A stretch of DNA of 6,994 nucleotides from Methanosarcinales archaeon. GTDB lineage: Archaea; Halobacteriota; Syntropharchaeia; Alkanophagales; Methanospirareceae. The translations under genes were made by a program, and so were the position numbers. The DNA is taken from NCBI GenBank assembly GCA_025464585.1, contig JAODGL010000137.1:1-6994 (forward strand), read 5' to 3'. The notes under the pieces are model-generated. The model did not search any database and had not been told where the DNA came from. It worked only from the letters and a program-made list of their open reading frames with translations. Each line of letters starts with the position of its first letter. The first letter of the stretch is position 1. Shown here piece by piece: positions 1-6,131 of the stretch.

Positions 1-84
1 ATTCTTTCTACCTCCGCTTCTTTTTCCTCGATAATAAATATAACTACAGAATGAATAATCCTCAGGAAGTTCCTTCTTTACCCA

Positions 85-92
85 TATATAAA
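85..92 (+). promoter_or_regulatory. Candidate archaeal TATA box for the oxidoreductase fusion gene
   Basis: TATATAAA sits 55 bases before the start codon at 148. With the usual archaeal distance of about 25 bases from box to initiation, transcription would begin near 110-117 and leave a leader of roughly 30-38 bases holding the ribosome binding site. The bases just upstream are not a convincing BRE. A second AT-rich run at 121-132 is too close to the start codon to be the box for a leadered mRNA. This is a motif match only. Confidence 0.4.
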
Positions 93-135
93 CAATAAAG
101 CTCTTTTTTAGAAAATCTGATAATATAATAAAAAA

Positions 136-139
136 GAGG
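136..139 (+). promoter_or_regulatory. Ribosome binding site of the oxidoreductase fusion gene
   Basis: GAGG is followed by an 8-base spacer before the ATG at 148. It supports that start codon. The encoded N-terminus then reaches the first cysteine motif at residue 28, as expected for this family. Confidence 0.7.
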
Positions 140-147
140 AAAATAAA

Positions 148-2868
148 ATGGACCTAGAACGTTACGCATGGTTTAAGAAGTATTTACATTCTGAAGAAGG
201 CTTTGGGATAGACCGGGAAGTACCGGGATGCATTTTAGCTTGTCCCGCAGGTTGTGACGTTCAAGGATATATCAAACTGATAGAAGAAGGCAGGTATGAA
301 GAAGCGTATTTGCTAATAAGAGAAAAAGTACCTTTTCCTGCTTCTATTGGACGAATCTGCCACCATCCCTGTGAGGATATTTGTAAGCGAGGCTTTTTTG
401 ACGACCCCATTGCCATCGCAGCATTAAAACGATTCGTTGGCGATTGTGGAAAAGAAAAGGATAGAGAACAGAGAGAAGCTCTAAAGAAGCGTGAAGCGAA
501 AGCTAAAAAAGTTGCGGTTATTGGTGCGGGTCCCGCGGGACTGACAGCGGCGTATCGGTTGGCAAGCAGAGGATATGCGGTTCGGGTATTTGATAAATTG
601 CCGGTAGAGGGAGGAATGCTTTTCGTTGGTATTCCCTCGTATAGACTGCCAAAAGAAGTATTAAAAAGAGAAATTGACGCTATTAAGGGAATAGGAATAG
701 AGATAGAGACTGGAGTTGAGATAGATAAGGAGAAATTCGGACAGATTCGCAGCGAGTACGATGCAATATTTATTGCGGTTGGTGCACACGAGAGCAGGAA
801 ACTCGGAGTGGAAGGAGAGGATTTGGATGGTGTCATGCATGGTGTTGATTTTCTTCGTGATTTTAACCTTAGTCAAGAGAGAGCGGTAAAAATAGGGAAG
901 AAAGTGGCGGTTGTGGGCGGTGGAAATGTAGCGATAGACGTTGCGAGATGCGCAATTCGACTGGGTTCTGACGTTACCGTCATTTATAGAAGGTCAAGAG
1001 AGGAGATGCCCGCGCGTGAGGATGAAATAAAAGAAGCAGAAGAAGAAGGAGTGAAATTCATGTTCTTAGCCAATCCAACGCGGGTTCTGGGCGCAAGCAG
1101 AGTAGAAAAAATAGAACTTATAAAGATGAAATTAGGAGCGCCAGATGAATCAGGGAGGAGGCGTCCAGTCCCAATCAAAGGCTCGGAATTTTTGATAGAC
1201 GTAGATACGGTGATACCTGCGGTAGGTCAGGCGTCGGATTTGGGATTTCTTGAGGGCAGTGGAGTTGAGACGATAAAAGGGAGAGTGATAAAAGCGGATG
1301 AGTTTTGTATCACCACAGAGGACGGGATATTTGCAGGTGGCGACTGTGTCCGTAGCGCTGCATTTGCGGTTGACGCCATTGCAGATGGTAACGAGGCTGC
1401 GGAATCCATTGATAGATACTTAAGAGGTGCAGACTTAAGAGAAGGCAGATTTTCGCTAAAAATTCCGGTTGTGTCGCCTGAAGGGGCAGAATACATAAAA
1501 GAAGAGTTAGAGGAAGAGGAAGCTCGAGGGTTAATAAGCAAGAGCAGAAGAATGGAGCTCGCAAGAATTGGTGTAGAAGCGAGGCTAAAGAGTTTCGAGG
1601 AGATAAACATCGGTTTTTCGGCTACTGCCGCGATTGAGGAAGCGAAAAGATGTCTCAAGTGCAGAAGCTGTCTTTTGACACTTCCAGCTATGACAGTGTC
1701 AGCAGAGACCGAAGAGGAGATAGACGCAGGTGATTTTATAGATAGGCTAACTTACGTTACGGGTGTAAATAAATGCGCAGAATGTGGGATGTGCACGGCT
1801 TCATGTCCTGTAACGGCAATAAATCCAGGATTCTCTCCAAGACGCCTTTCAGGCAGGGCATTGATGGAAGATGCAGAGAAATTAGTGTTAAGTGAAGAAA
1901 TCTGGATGTGCACGACCTGCGGTATATGCAATGCGATTTGTCCTTATGGAGTGGATTTTCTGCGTTTTATTCAAGGTGTGAGAAGCTTAGCACTAACCAA
2001 ACACCTCGTGCCGCACTTCTTTGAAGCCGGGCTACTGGCTACTGAAGAAGTATGCGATGCCCGTGATAACAACAGGCTGAGGTGGCTCGATGGAGAAGAG
2101 GAACTGAAAGTTGCGGATAAAGGAGAGGTTTACTATTTCTCGGGTTGCCTTTCTTATCTTGACCGCGTGTATAGCGAGCGGGAAAATTTGAGGCTGCTTG
2201 AAATAGCACGGAGTGCAGTGAAGATACTCAATTCTGTTGGGATTGTCCCGGCAGTGAGTAAAGAGGAGAAATGCTGTGGTCACGATTTACTCTGGGCAGG
2301 GGAGGAGAAGAAATTCAAAGCGTTGATGCACGCGAATATAGAGGCGATAAGAGAAAGCGGAGCGAAAACGGTTGTTTTTACATGCGCAGAATGTCTCAGA
2401 ACGTTTGATATAGACTACCGGCGATTTTTGGGTGGTTTAGGATTAGGATTTGAAGTCATGCATATCTCTGAATTCTTAATCTTAAAGGATAAAAAATTGA
2501 AATTTTGTGACGGTAAAGAGCAGATTATTACCTATCACGACCCATGTAGATTAAGGCATCTTGGGCTGTATGAAGAGCCAAGAGAGGTTTTAAAGAGTAT
2601 TCCGGGCGTAAATATAAAAGAAATGGCGCATAATAAGGACCGAGCACCATGCTGTGGTGTAAGTGCGCTGTTAACCTGTGGCGCGGTAGCGAGGGAGATG
2701 CAAATTGAAAGGTTGATTGAGGCTAAGCAGACAGGTGCATCCAGGCTAATTGTGGCATGTCCAAAATGCTGGATACATCTTGACTGCGCAAAAGAAAAAG
2801 GAATGGAAAGGGTGGATGATTTTGAAATAGAGGATTTGACGATGACAGTTGCTTCCCGGCTGGATTAG
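148..2868 (+). CDS. GltD/NfnL-type NAD(P)H:FAD oxidoreductase fused to an HdrC/HdrD-like iron-sulfur and CCG module
   Basis: The protein has 906 residues, lacks a signal peptide or membrane segment, and is probably cytosolic. Residues 20-100 form a Fer4_20 domain like that of GltD, NfnL and dihydropyrimidine dehydrogenase (Cys28, 32, 36, 71, 75, 79). An FAD site GAGPAG lies at 126-131, an NAD(P) site GGGNVAID at 257-264 and the second FAD motif GIFAGGDC at 393-400. The YRRSREEMPA stretch at 280-289 has the arginine pair that favours NADPH in relatives. CLKC at 502-505 ends the oxidoreductase part. Two HdrC/GlcF-like CxxCxxxC clusters follow, with fourth ligands in CP pairs (Cys543, 546, 549, 553 and 588, 591, 594, 598). 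Two CCG motifs then appear, Cys667/709-710/746/749 and Cys800/835-836/871/874, with HdrB/HdrD-like spacing. Inference: electrons pass from NAD(P)H through FAD and Fe-S clusters to a CCG-type active site reducing a disulfide, heterodisulfide or other acceptor, or the reverse. The acceptor cannot be read from the sequence. The domain calls are firm; the physiological role is open. Confidence 0.93.
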   Translation: MDLERYAWFKKYLHSEEGFGIDREVPGCILACPAGCDVQGYIKLIEEGRYEEAYLLIREKVPFPASIGRICHHPCEDICKRGFFDDPIAIAALKRFVGDCGKEKDREQREALKKREAKAKKVAVIGAGPAGLTAAYRLASRGYAVRVFDKLPVEGGMLFVGIPSYRLPKEVLKREIDAIKGIGIEIETGVEIDKEKFGQIRSEYDAIFIAVGAHESRKLGVEGEDLDGVMHGVDFLRDFNLSQERAVKIGKKVAVVGGGNVAIDVARCAIRLGSDVTVIYRRSREEMPAREDEIKEAEEEGVKFMFLANPTRVLGASRVEKIELIKMKLGAPDESGRRRPVPIKGSEFLIDVDTVIPAVGQASDLGFLEGSGVETIKGRVIKADEFCITTEDGIFAGGDCVRSAAFAVDAIADGNEAAESIDRYLRGADLREGRFSLKIPVVSPEGAEYIKEELEEEEARGLISKSRRMELARIGVEARLKSFEEINIGFSATAAIEEAKRCLKCRSCLLTLPAMTVSAETEEEIDAGDFIDRLTYVTGVNKCAECGMCTASCPVTAINPGFSPRRLSGRALMEDAEKLVLSEEIWMCTTCGICNAICPYGVDFLRFIQGVRSLALTKHLVPHFFEAGLLATEEVCDARDNNRLRWLDGEEELKVADKGEVYYFSGCLSYLDRVYSERENLRLLEIARSAVKILNSVGIVPAVSKEEKCCGHDLLWAGEEKKFKALMHANIEAIRESGAKTVVFTCAECLRTFDIDYRRFLGGLGLGFEVMHISEFLILKDKKLKFCDGKEQIITYHDPCRLRHLGLYEEPREVLKSIPGVNIKEMAHNKDRAPCCGVSALLTCGAVAREMQIERLIEAKQTGASRLIVACPKCWIHLDCAKEKGMERVDDFEIEDLTMTVASRLD

Positions 2869-2954
2869 GTGTTGAGCGCGGGCAGCGTGGTGTGTGTAAC
2901 AACGCAAATAATCTGAATCGGGATAAAAGCAGCGAGAAACAAACTGGATAGTTC

Positions 2955-3452
2955 CTATTCAGGTCTATGCTTGCCTGATTCGCCCTTAACCATGTCTAAA
3001 TGTGGATTACTGAGCCATCCGCTCTTTGCATTAGCCCTATGGTCAAACTGTGGCACAAACGGTTTTATATCGAGAAGGGGTGTCCCGTCTATGATGTCCA
3101 CCTCGCTGATTTCCAGTTTGTTCCCTCTCACGCTCTCCAACCTCACGACCGACAACCCGATGGGATTGGGTCGTTTGAAATGTCGTATTGAAAAGATTCC
3201 GTGCTGCTCGTCTTCTAAAAAGGGTTTTGAAATCAATGAATAATTATCGGCGAGGTGAAAATGGTAAATAAGGATAAGATGCGAGAAGCCTTCTATATCC
3301 TTGAGTCCATCAGCATATTCCTGAAATATCTCTACCTCTCCCTTTGCGTCTTTTGCGAATACGCCTTGAATTGGCGTATCCTTTTTATCCTGGAATCCCG
3401 TGCGTATTATTCCTATTGGTCTGTACGTTATTTCCTCTCTATTTTTTTCCAT
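2955..3452 (-). CDS. trmO: TrmO/TsaA-like tRNA (N6-threonylcarbamoyladenosine-37-N6)-methyltransferase
   Basis: The family uses S-adenosylmethionine to methylate the t6A at position 37 of ANN-decoding tRNAs, giving m6t6A. The 165-residue protein covers the whole TsaA-like (UPF0066) barrel: PIGIIRTGF at 12-20, the DGLKDIEGFSHLILIY segment at 48-63, the signature RPNPIGLS at 94-101 and DIIDGTPLLDIKP at 119-131. It lacks the extra C-terminal domain of the 235-residue E. coli TrmO, as archaeal members usually do. The insert between the FSH motif and GIF is short, and the usual FATRS-type segment is FSIRH here. The ATG at 3452 has no good Shine-Dalgarno upstream. A GAGAGG occurs inside codons 5-7, but no start codon follows it closely, so 3452 is kept. 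The gene lies 64 bp downstream of the DUF2119 gene and may have its own promoter. Family assignment is strong; the exact modification in this organism is inferred. Confidence 0.9.
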   Translation of the reverse strand: MEKNREEITYRPIGIIRTGFQDKKDTPIQGVFAKDAKGEVEIFQEYADGLKDIEGFSHLILIYHFHLADNYSLISKPFLEDEQHGIFSIRHFKRPNPIGLSVVRLESVRGNKLEISEVDIIDGTPLLDIKPFVPQFDHRANAKSGWLSNPHLDMVKGESGKHRPE

Positions 3453-3475
3453 CTCGCTAACGTTCCACGCTTATC

Positions 3476-3493
3476 ATCGGTGTTAATCGGTGT
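3476..3493. repeat. Two 8-bp direct repeats, 10-bp period, upstream of trmO
   Basis: ATCGGTGT occurs at 3476-3483 and again at 3486-3493, separated by TA. The 10-bp period puts both copies on the same helix face. They lie between the candidate TATA box (3495-3503) and the trmO start at 3452, where a repressor would block initiation. No regulator is identified, and two 8-mers can arise by chance. Confidence 0.45.
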
Positions 3494-3494
3494 C

Positions 3495-3503
3495 TATAAT
3501 TTA
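3495..3503 (-). promoter_or_regulatory. Candidate archaeal TATA box for trmO
   Basis: On the minus strand TAAATTATA, preceded by a purine-rich AGAAA, lies about 47 bases before the trmO ATG. This would place initiation near 3470-3476 with a leader of about 20 bases. It would let trmO be transcribed separately from the upstream pth2-DUF2119 pair. This is a motif match only. Confidence 0.4.
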
Positions 3504-3516
3504 TTTTCTATTAATC

Positions 3517-4137
3517 TCAAAACGGTTTCAACCTGTTACGATAGTATTGTCGGAACAGCTCCTCCGCCTTTTTTATTTGTACTGGATACTTCATTCTTAG
3601 TTCGAGCATCACCTCCTCGCACTTTGTTTTACTTAAAGCAAGCTTCAAAATCTGTAAAACTTCCGCTTTAACTTCTTCATCCTCGCTTTTCCAATTTGGA
3701 ACCTCTATGGTCATGCAAAAATCACTCTCGCTGAACTTACTCCTTAGCATAGGTGCGATAGAACCCAGGAGAATTCCGTTTCCGAGGTCAACAAAAGGAG
3801 GAACTCCTATTCTGAGCTCTCGCTCTGGGTCGGTTAGTCCGGAATACGACTGCTCGCTATAAGCGTGCAGCTCGAAATAGAAGTGAGGTTTGTACTTTTG
3901 GATGAGGCGAACCAATTTCATGCCTTCTTTGCTCTGGTAGTATTCTCTGGATAAAACATCCACGTATTTGCTCTGCTTAACAAGACTGGGAACGATTATC
4001 GCTTTTCCAGTGCACACCGATTCGTTTGCCAACCGTTCAAGAATGGGTGCTGTGTACAAGCCTTCTTTTCCATGCAGACCACCGACAAACAGTTTCGTTG
4101 GTCCTTCCTCAGAAGCAATGAGCCGATACAGCTTCAT
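3517..4137 (-). CDS. DUF2119 family protein, predicted AstE/AspA/M14-like zinc hydrolase
   Basis: I recognise this 206-residue protein as a DUF2119-type archaeal protein of unknown function. It begins with GPTKLFVGGLHGKEG (12-26), in which His22 and Glu25 form an HxxE pair. FELHAY (88-93) supplies a second histidine, His91. TIEVPNW (143-149) supplies Glu145. This order, HxxE, then H after a strand, then a late glutamate, matches zinc ligands and catalytic base in succinylglutamate desuccinylase/aspartoacylase and M14 carboxypeptidases. The chain is shorter than those enzymes, and no signal peptide is seen. Its ATG overlaps the stop codon of pth2 as ATGA and has its own GGAG 8 bases upstream, so the two are co-translated. 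Inference: it may cleave an amide or peptide bond, perhaps on a product linked to peptidyl-tRNA turnover. The substrate is unknown. The DUF2119 name is from memory; the hydrolase-like motifs are visible. Confidence 0.82.
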   Translation of the reverse strand: MKLYRLIASEEGPTKLFVGGLHGKEGLYTAPILERLANESVCTGKAIIVPSLVKQSKYVDVLSREYYQSKEGMKLVRLIQKYKPHFYFELHAYSEQSYSGLTDPERELRIGVPPFVDLGNGILLGSIAPMLRSKFSESDFCMTIEVPNWKSEDEEVKAEVLQILKLALSKTKCEEVMLELRMKYPVQIKKAEELFRQYYRNRLKPF

Positions 4138-4487
4138 TTAAGTAGCTCCAGATGCTTCGTAACCTTATCCACTTCTTCTGCATTTGCAGGTCCTATTCCT
4201 ATTGCAGTCACCGTTCCCGGCGGTATTTCCGTCAGTCCTGCATCTTCTACGATAGCAAAAGGTAGTCTGAGCATCTTCGCTTCTTCTTCTAATTTGTATA
4301 TCTCATCAAGGCTATTCACCTTCAGCACGACCTTCTTCTGTCCTTGCTCCTTCCATCTCTTCCTATCCCGCGGCGCAGCAACTTCGTAGCTTAATAGCGA
4401 GGCATGAGCGGCTTGCGCTGCTGCTTTACCCTTTGACAACTTTAAATCTTCTCTGATTACTATGCATTGTTTATATTCTTTTTGCAT
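4134..4487 (-). CDS. pth2: Peptidyl-tRNA hydrolase, Pth2 type
   Basis: Pth2 cleaves the ester bond of peptidyl-tRNAs released from stalled ribosomes and recycles the tRNA. This is the archaeal/eukaryotic type, unrelated to bacterial Pth. The 117-residue length is typical of archaeal members. The conserved blocks are all present in order: QCIVIREDLKLSKGKAAAQAAHAS (7-30), GQKKVVLKV (49-57), LPFAIVEDAGLTEIPPGT (75-92) and TAIGIGPA (94-101). Conserved polar residues include Lys21, Gln25, Asp82, Thr86 and Thr94. The ATG at 4487 has no Shine-Dalgarno sequence; the upstream bases are A- and C-rich, and the mRNA may be leaderless. The stop overlaps the DUF2119 start by ATGA. The TPR gene ends 78 bp upstream on the same strand, so partial read-through is possible. 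Base composition here is richer in GC than in the TPR gene. Confidence 0.97.
   Translation of the reverse strand: MQKEYKQCIVIREDLKLSKGKAAAQAAHASLLSYEVAAPRDRKRWKEQGQKKVVLKVNSLDEIYKLEEEAKMLRLPFAIVEDAGLTEIPPGTVTAIGIGPANAEEVDKVTKHLELLK
4146..4149 (-). promoter_or_regulatory. Ribosome binding site of the DUF2119 gene, inside pth2
   Basis: On the minus strand GGAG lies 8 bases before the ATG at 4137, within the last codons of pth2. Together with the ATGA stop/start overlap it supports this start and suggests coupled translation of the two proteins. Confidence 0.65.
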
Positions 4488-4510
4488 TTTGGTTTTGTTC
4501 GATTTGTTTG

Positions 4511-4520
4511 GCTTTTTACT
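4511..4520 (-). promoter_or_regulatory. Possible TATA-like element for pth2
   Basis: On the minus strand AGTAAAAAGC is centred about 28 bases before the pth2 ATG, the distance expected for a leaderless archaeal transcript. This would fit the absence of a Shine-Dalgarno sequence. The match to the TATA consensus is weak, and other AT-rich stretches lie in the same 78-bp gap. Confidence 0.25.
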
Positions 4521-4565
4521 ACTACTCTAATCTTTTTAGCCTTATGTTAAATGTTTATTTACCAC

Positions 4566-6131
4566 CTAAAGTAGATCAAATAAAGACCCCATTTCCTCCA
4601 ACCTTCTTATCTTGCTCTTAATAGATTCATAAAGATGAGACCCATATGCAAAGTCTTTTGCCTCATAATAATAATCTAGGGCTCTTTTTCCATCTAATTT
4701 AAACCAATATACATCTCCAATGTTCATTAAAGTCGAAGCAAGACCTATTTTACTTCCCTCCTCTTTAAAAATTTTTAACGCTTTCTCATAATATTCCAAA
4801 GCCTTTTTGAGTTCTCTTTTGACTAGGTAAACATTACCGATGTTTACGTAATTTGAGGCGATTCCTTTCTTTTTTCCCAAAGCCTCATTCAATTCCAAAG
4901 CTTTATTAAGATAATTAAGAGCAGTTTTAGACTCTCCTTTTTTCCAATGGACAATGCCGATGTTTCCGTAAGCTAATGCCATTCCTTCTTTTCTACCCAA
5001 TTCTTCTTCCAGTTTCAGAGCCTTCTCATAATAGTCTAACGCCTTATCGAGTTCTCCTTTGTCCCGATAGATATTGCCAATATTTCCTAACTGATTAGCC
5101 ATCCAATATTTACTTTTTAACTCTTCACTCAGTTTCAAAGCTTTCTCAAAATATTCCAAGGCTTTGTTAACTTCTCCTTCGACTCTGTAAACGATACCAA
5201 TGTTCCCATAATTTGCAGCTATTCCTTCTTTTCTACTCAATTCTTCTTCCAGTTTCAAAGCTTTCTCAAAATATTCCAAAGCCTTATAAGGCTCTCCTTT
5301 GACGTTGTAGGAAACGCCTATATTTCCATAATCCGCTGCAATCTCTTCCTTTAATCCTAATTCTTCATCCAATTTCAATGCCTTCTCGAAATATTCCAAA
5401 GCTTTCTCATTTTCCCCTTTGGTTCGGTAGACAACACCCATATTCCTGTAATTTTTTGCAAATCCCTCTTTTATTCCCAATTCCTCAGTCAGTTTTAAAG
5501 CTTTCGCATGGTATTCCAAAGCTTTGTCAAGTTCTCCCAAATAATAGAATATCACACCCAATTCGCCCAAAATGTTAGCTTTTTCTTTTTTATCTCTGAC
5601 CTTTTCAATAAGATATTCATTTATCCGCTTCCTTCTCAGCAAGTCCTCTTTGTCTTGATAAGAGAAAGGAGTGGCTAATGTTTCAAGCGCCTCAAAAGCC
5701 ATTCCTTTTTCTGTTTCTTTCAATTCGTAATAGTTCCCTCTATACCGCCAGAAGTCCGGTGCATTTCTTATCACGCTTTCAGAAAAAGCTTGGTTGTAAA
5801 ACACCAGATTGGGTATCTTCGCTTCATAGAACAACTCTCTGAAATTGTTTAATGTGCTAAGTAAATCTTCTGTCGGCTCTTCGGGCATTATCCAGATTAA
5901 AATATCCGCGCCATGAAAATCCCGCTCTTTCAAATTGTGAATAATCTGCTCACCATTTTCTACATAAATCAATTTTGATAAAAATCTCCTTCGCAGAGTC
6001 TGGATAATTCTATCTCTATAAGCGGGGGAATTAACCACGCACAGTATCAAGTTCCCTCTACCTTTTGAAATCTCAAGCTCTGTTAATATTGTGTCTATTT
6101 CCTCTACATCCTCTATTCCGCTTTCTTCCAT
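4566..6131 (-). CDS. TPR-repeat protein with an uncharacterised N-terminal domain, partner of the upstream ATPase
   Basis: The 521-residue protein has two parts. Residues 1-160 are an alpha/beta-looking domain with hydrophobic strands at 28-33 (LILCVV), 75-81 (ADILIWI) and 108-112. It ends in RNAPDFWRYRGNYYELKE (122-139), which resembles the APDFWsWRsgvfeF motif common in bacterial ATPase-linked TPR proteins. Residues 184-503 are eight tandem 40-residue repeats without insertion or deletion, of the YxNIGxVYxxKGExxKALEYFEKALKL type (TPR, kinesin-light-chain-like period). The eighth repeat degenerates near its end. No enzymatic motif, Walker A, signal peptide or membrane segment is visible. The ATG at 6131 lies 19 bp inside the end of the ATPase gene, with GGAGAG directly before it, which is closer than optimal. 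TTG at codon 28 is an alternative start but would trim the domain. Probable role: protein-binding sensor or scaffold working with the ATPase. The sequence is more AT-rich than pth2. Confidence 0.9.
   Translation of the reverse strand: MEESGIEDVEEIDTILTELEISKGRGNLILCVVNSPAYRDRIIQTLRRRFLSKLIYVENGEQIIHNLKERDFHGADILIWIMPEEPTEDLLSTLNNFRELFYEAKIPNLVFYNQAFSESVIRNAPDFWRYRGNYYELKETEKGMAFEALETLATPFSYQDKEDLLRRKRINEYLIEKVRDKKEKANILGELGVIFYYLGELDKALEYHAKALKLTEELGIKEGFAKNYRNMGVVYRTKGENEKALEYFEKALKLDEELGLKEEIAADYGNIGVSYNVKGEPYKALEYFEKALKLEEELSRKEGIAANYGNIGIVYRVEGEVNKALEYFEKALKLSEELKSKYWMANQLGNIGNIYRDKGELDKALDYYEKALKLEEELGRKEGMALAYGNIGIVHWKKGESKTALNYLNKALELNEALGKKKGIASNYVNIGNVYLVKRELKKALEYYEKALKIFKEEGSKIGLASTLMNIGDVYWFKLDGKRALDYYYEAKDFAYGSHLYESIKSKIRRLEEMGSLFDLL
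4623..5582 (-). repeat. Eight tandem 120-bp units encoding the TPR array
   Basis: Codons 184-503 of the TPR gene form eight units of exactly 120 bp. The first alanine of each unit falls at residues 185, 225, 265, 305, 345, 385, 425 and 465. Similarity is visible at DNA level: the plus-strand segment 5252-5279 recurs at 5132-5159, and 5221-5257 recurs at 4981-5017 with a single mismatch. This implies recent unit duplication or gene conversion. Confidence 0.9.

Noticed and set aside
1..147. Short open stretches left of the oxidoreductase gene: a plus-strand frame from 3 to a TAA at 96-98, and minus-strand frames running off the left edge with a charged EEKEAEVER-like stretch.
   Set aside because: The plus frame would be a gene tail of about 31 codons with no recognisable sequence. 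The minus frames have no ATG, GTG or TTG start. Too short and AT-rich to call a gene from this window.
1227..1658. Minus-strand open frame of 143 codons, and others at 261-836 and 984-1178, inside the oxidoreductase gene.
   Set aside because: They lie antisense to conserved FAD/NAD(P)-binding coding sequence and are serine- and leucine-rich shadow translations.
2869..2954. Gap between convergent genes examined for a terminator hairpin or small RNA.
   Set aside because: No clear inverted repeat followed by a T-run on either strand; only a weak GC-rich patch near 2875-2890.
3255..3671. Plus-strand open frame of 138 codons spanning the trmO start, the gap and the end of the DUF2119 gene.
   Set aside because: It is antisense to two well-supported genes, has no family motif and no good ribosome binding site; hydrophobic content is a shadow effect.
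4623..5582. Regular 120-bp repeats considered as a CRISPR-like or satellite array.
   Set aside because: The periodicity is in frame through a TPR protein, units are fully coding with no unique spacers, and the 40-residue TPR consensus explains it.
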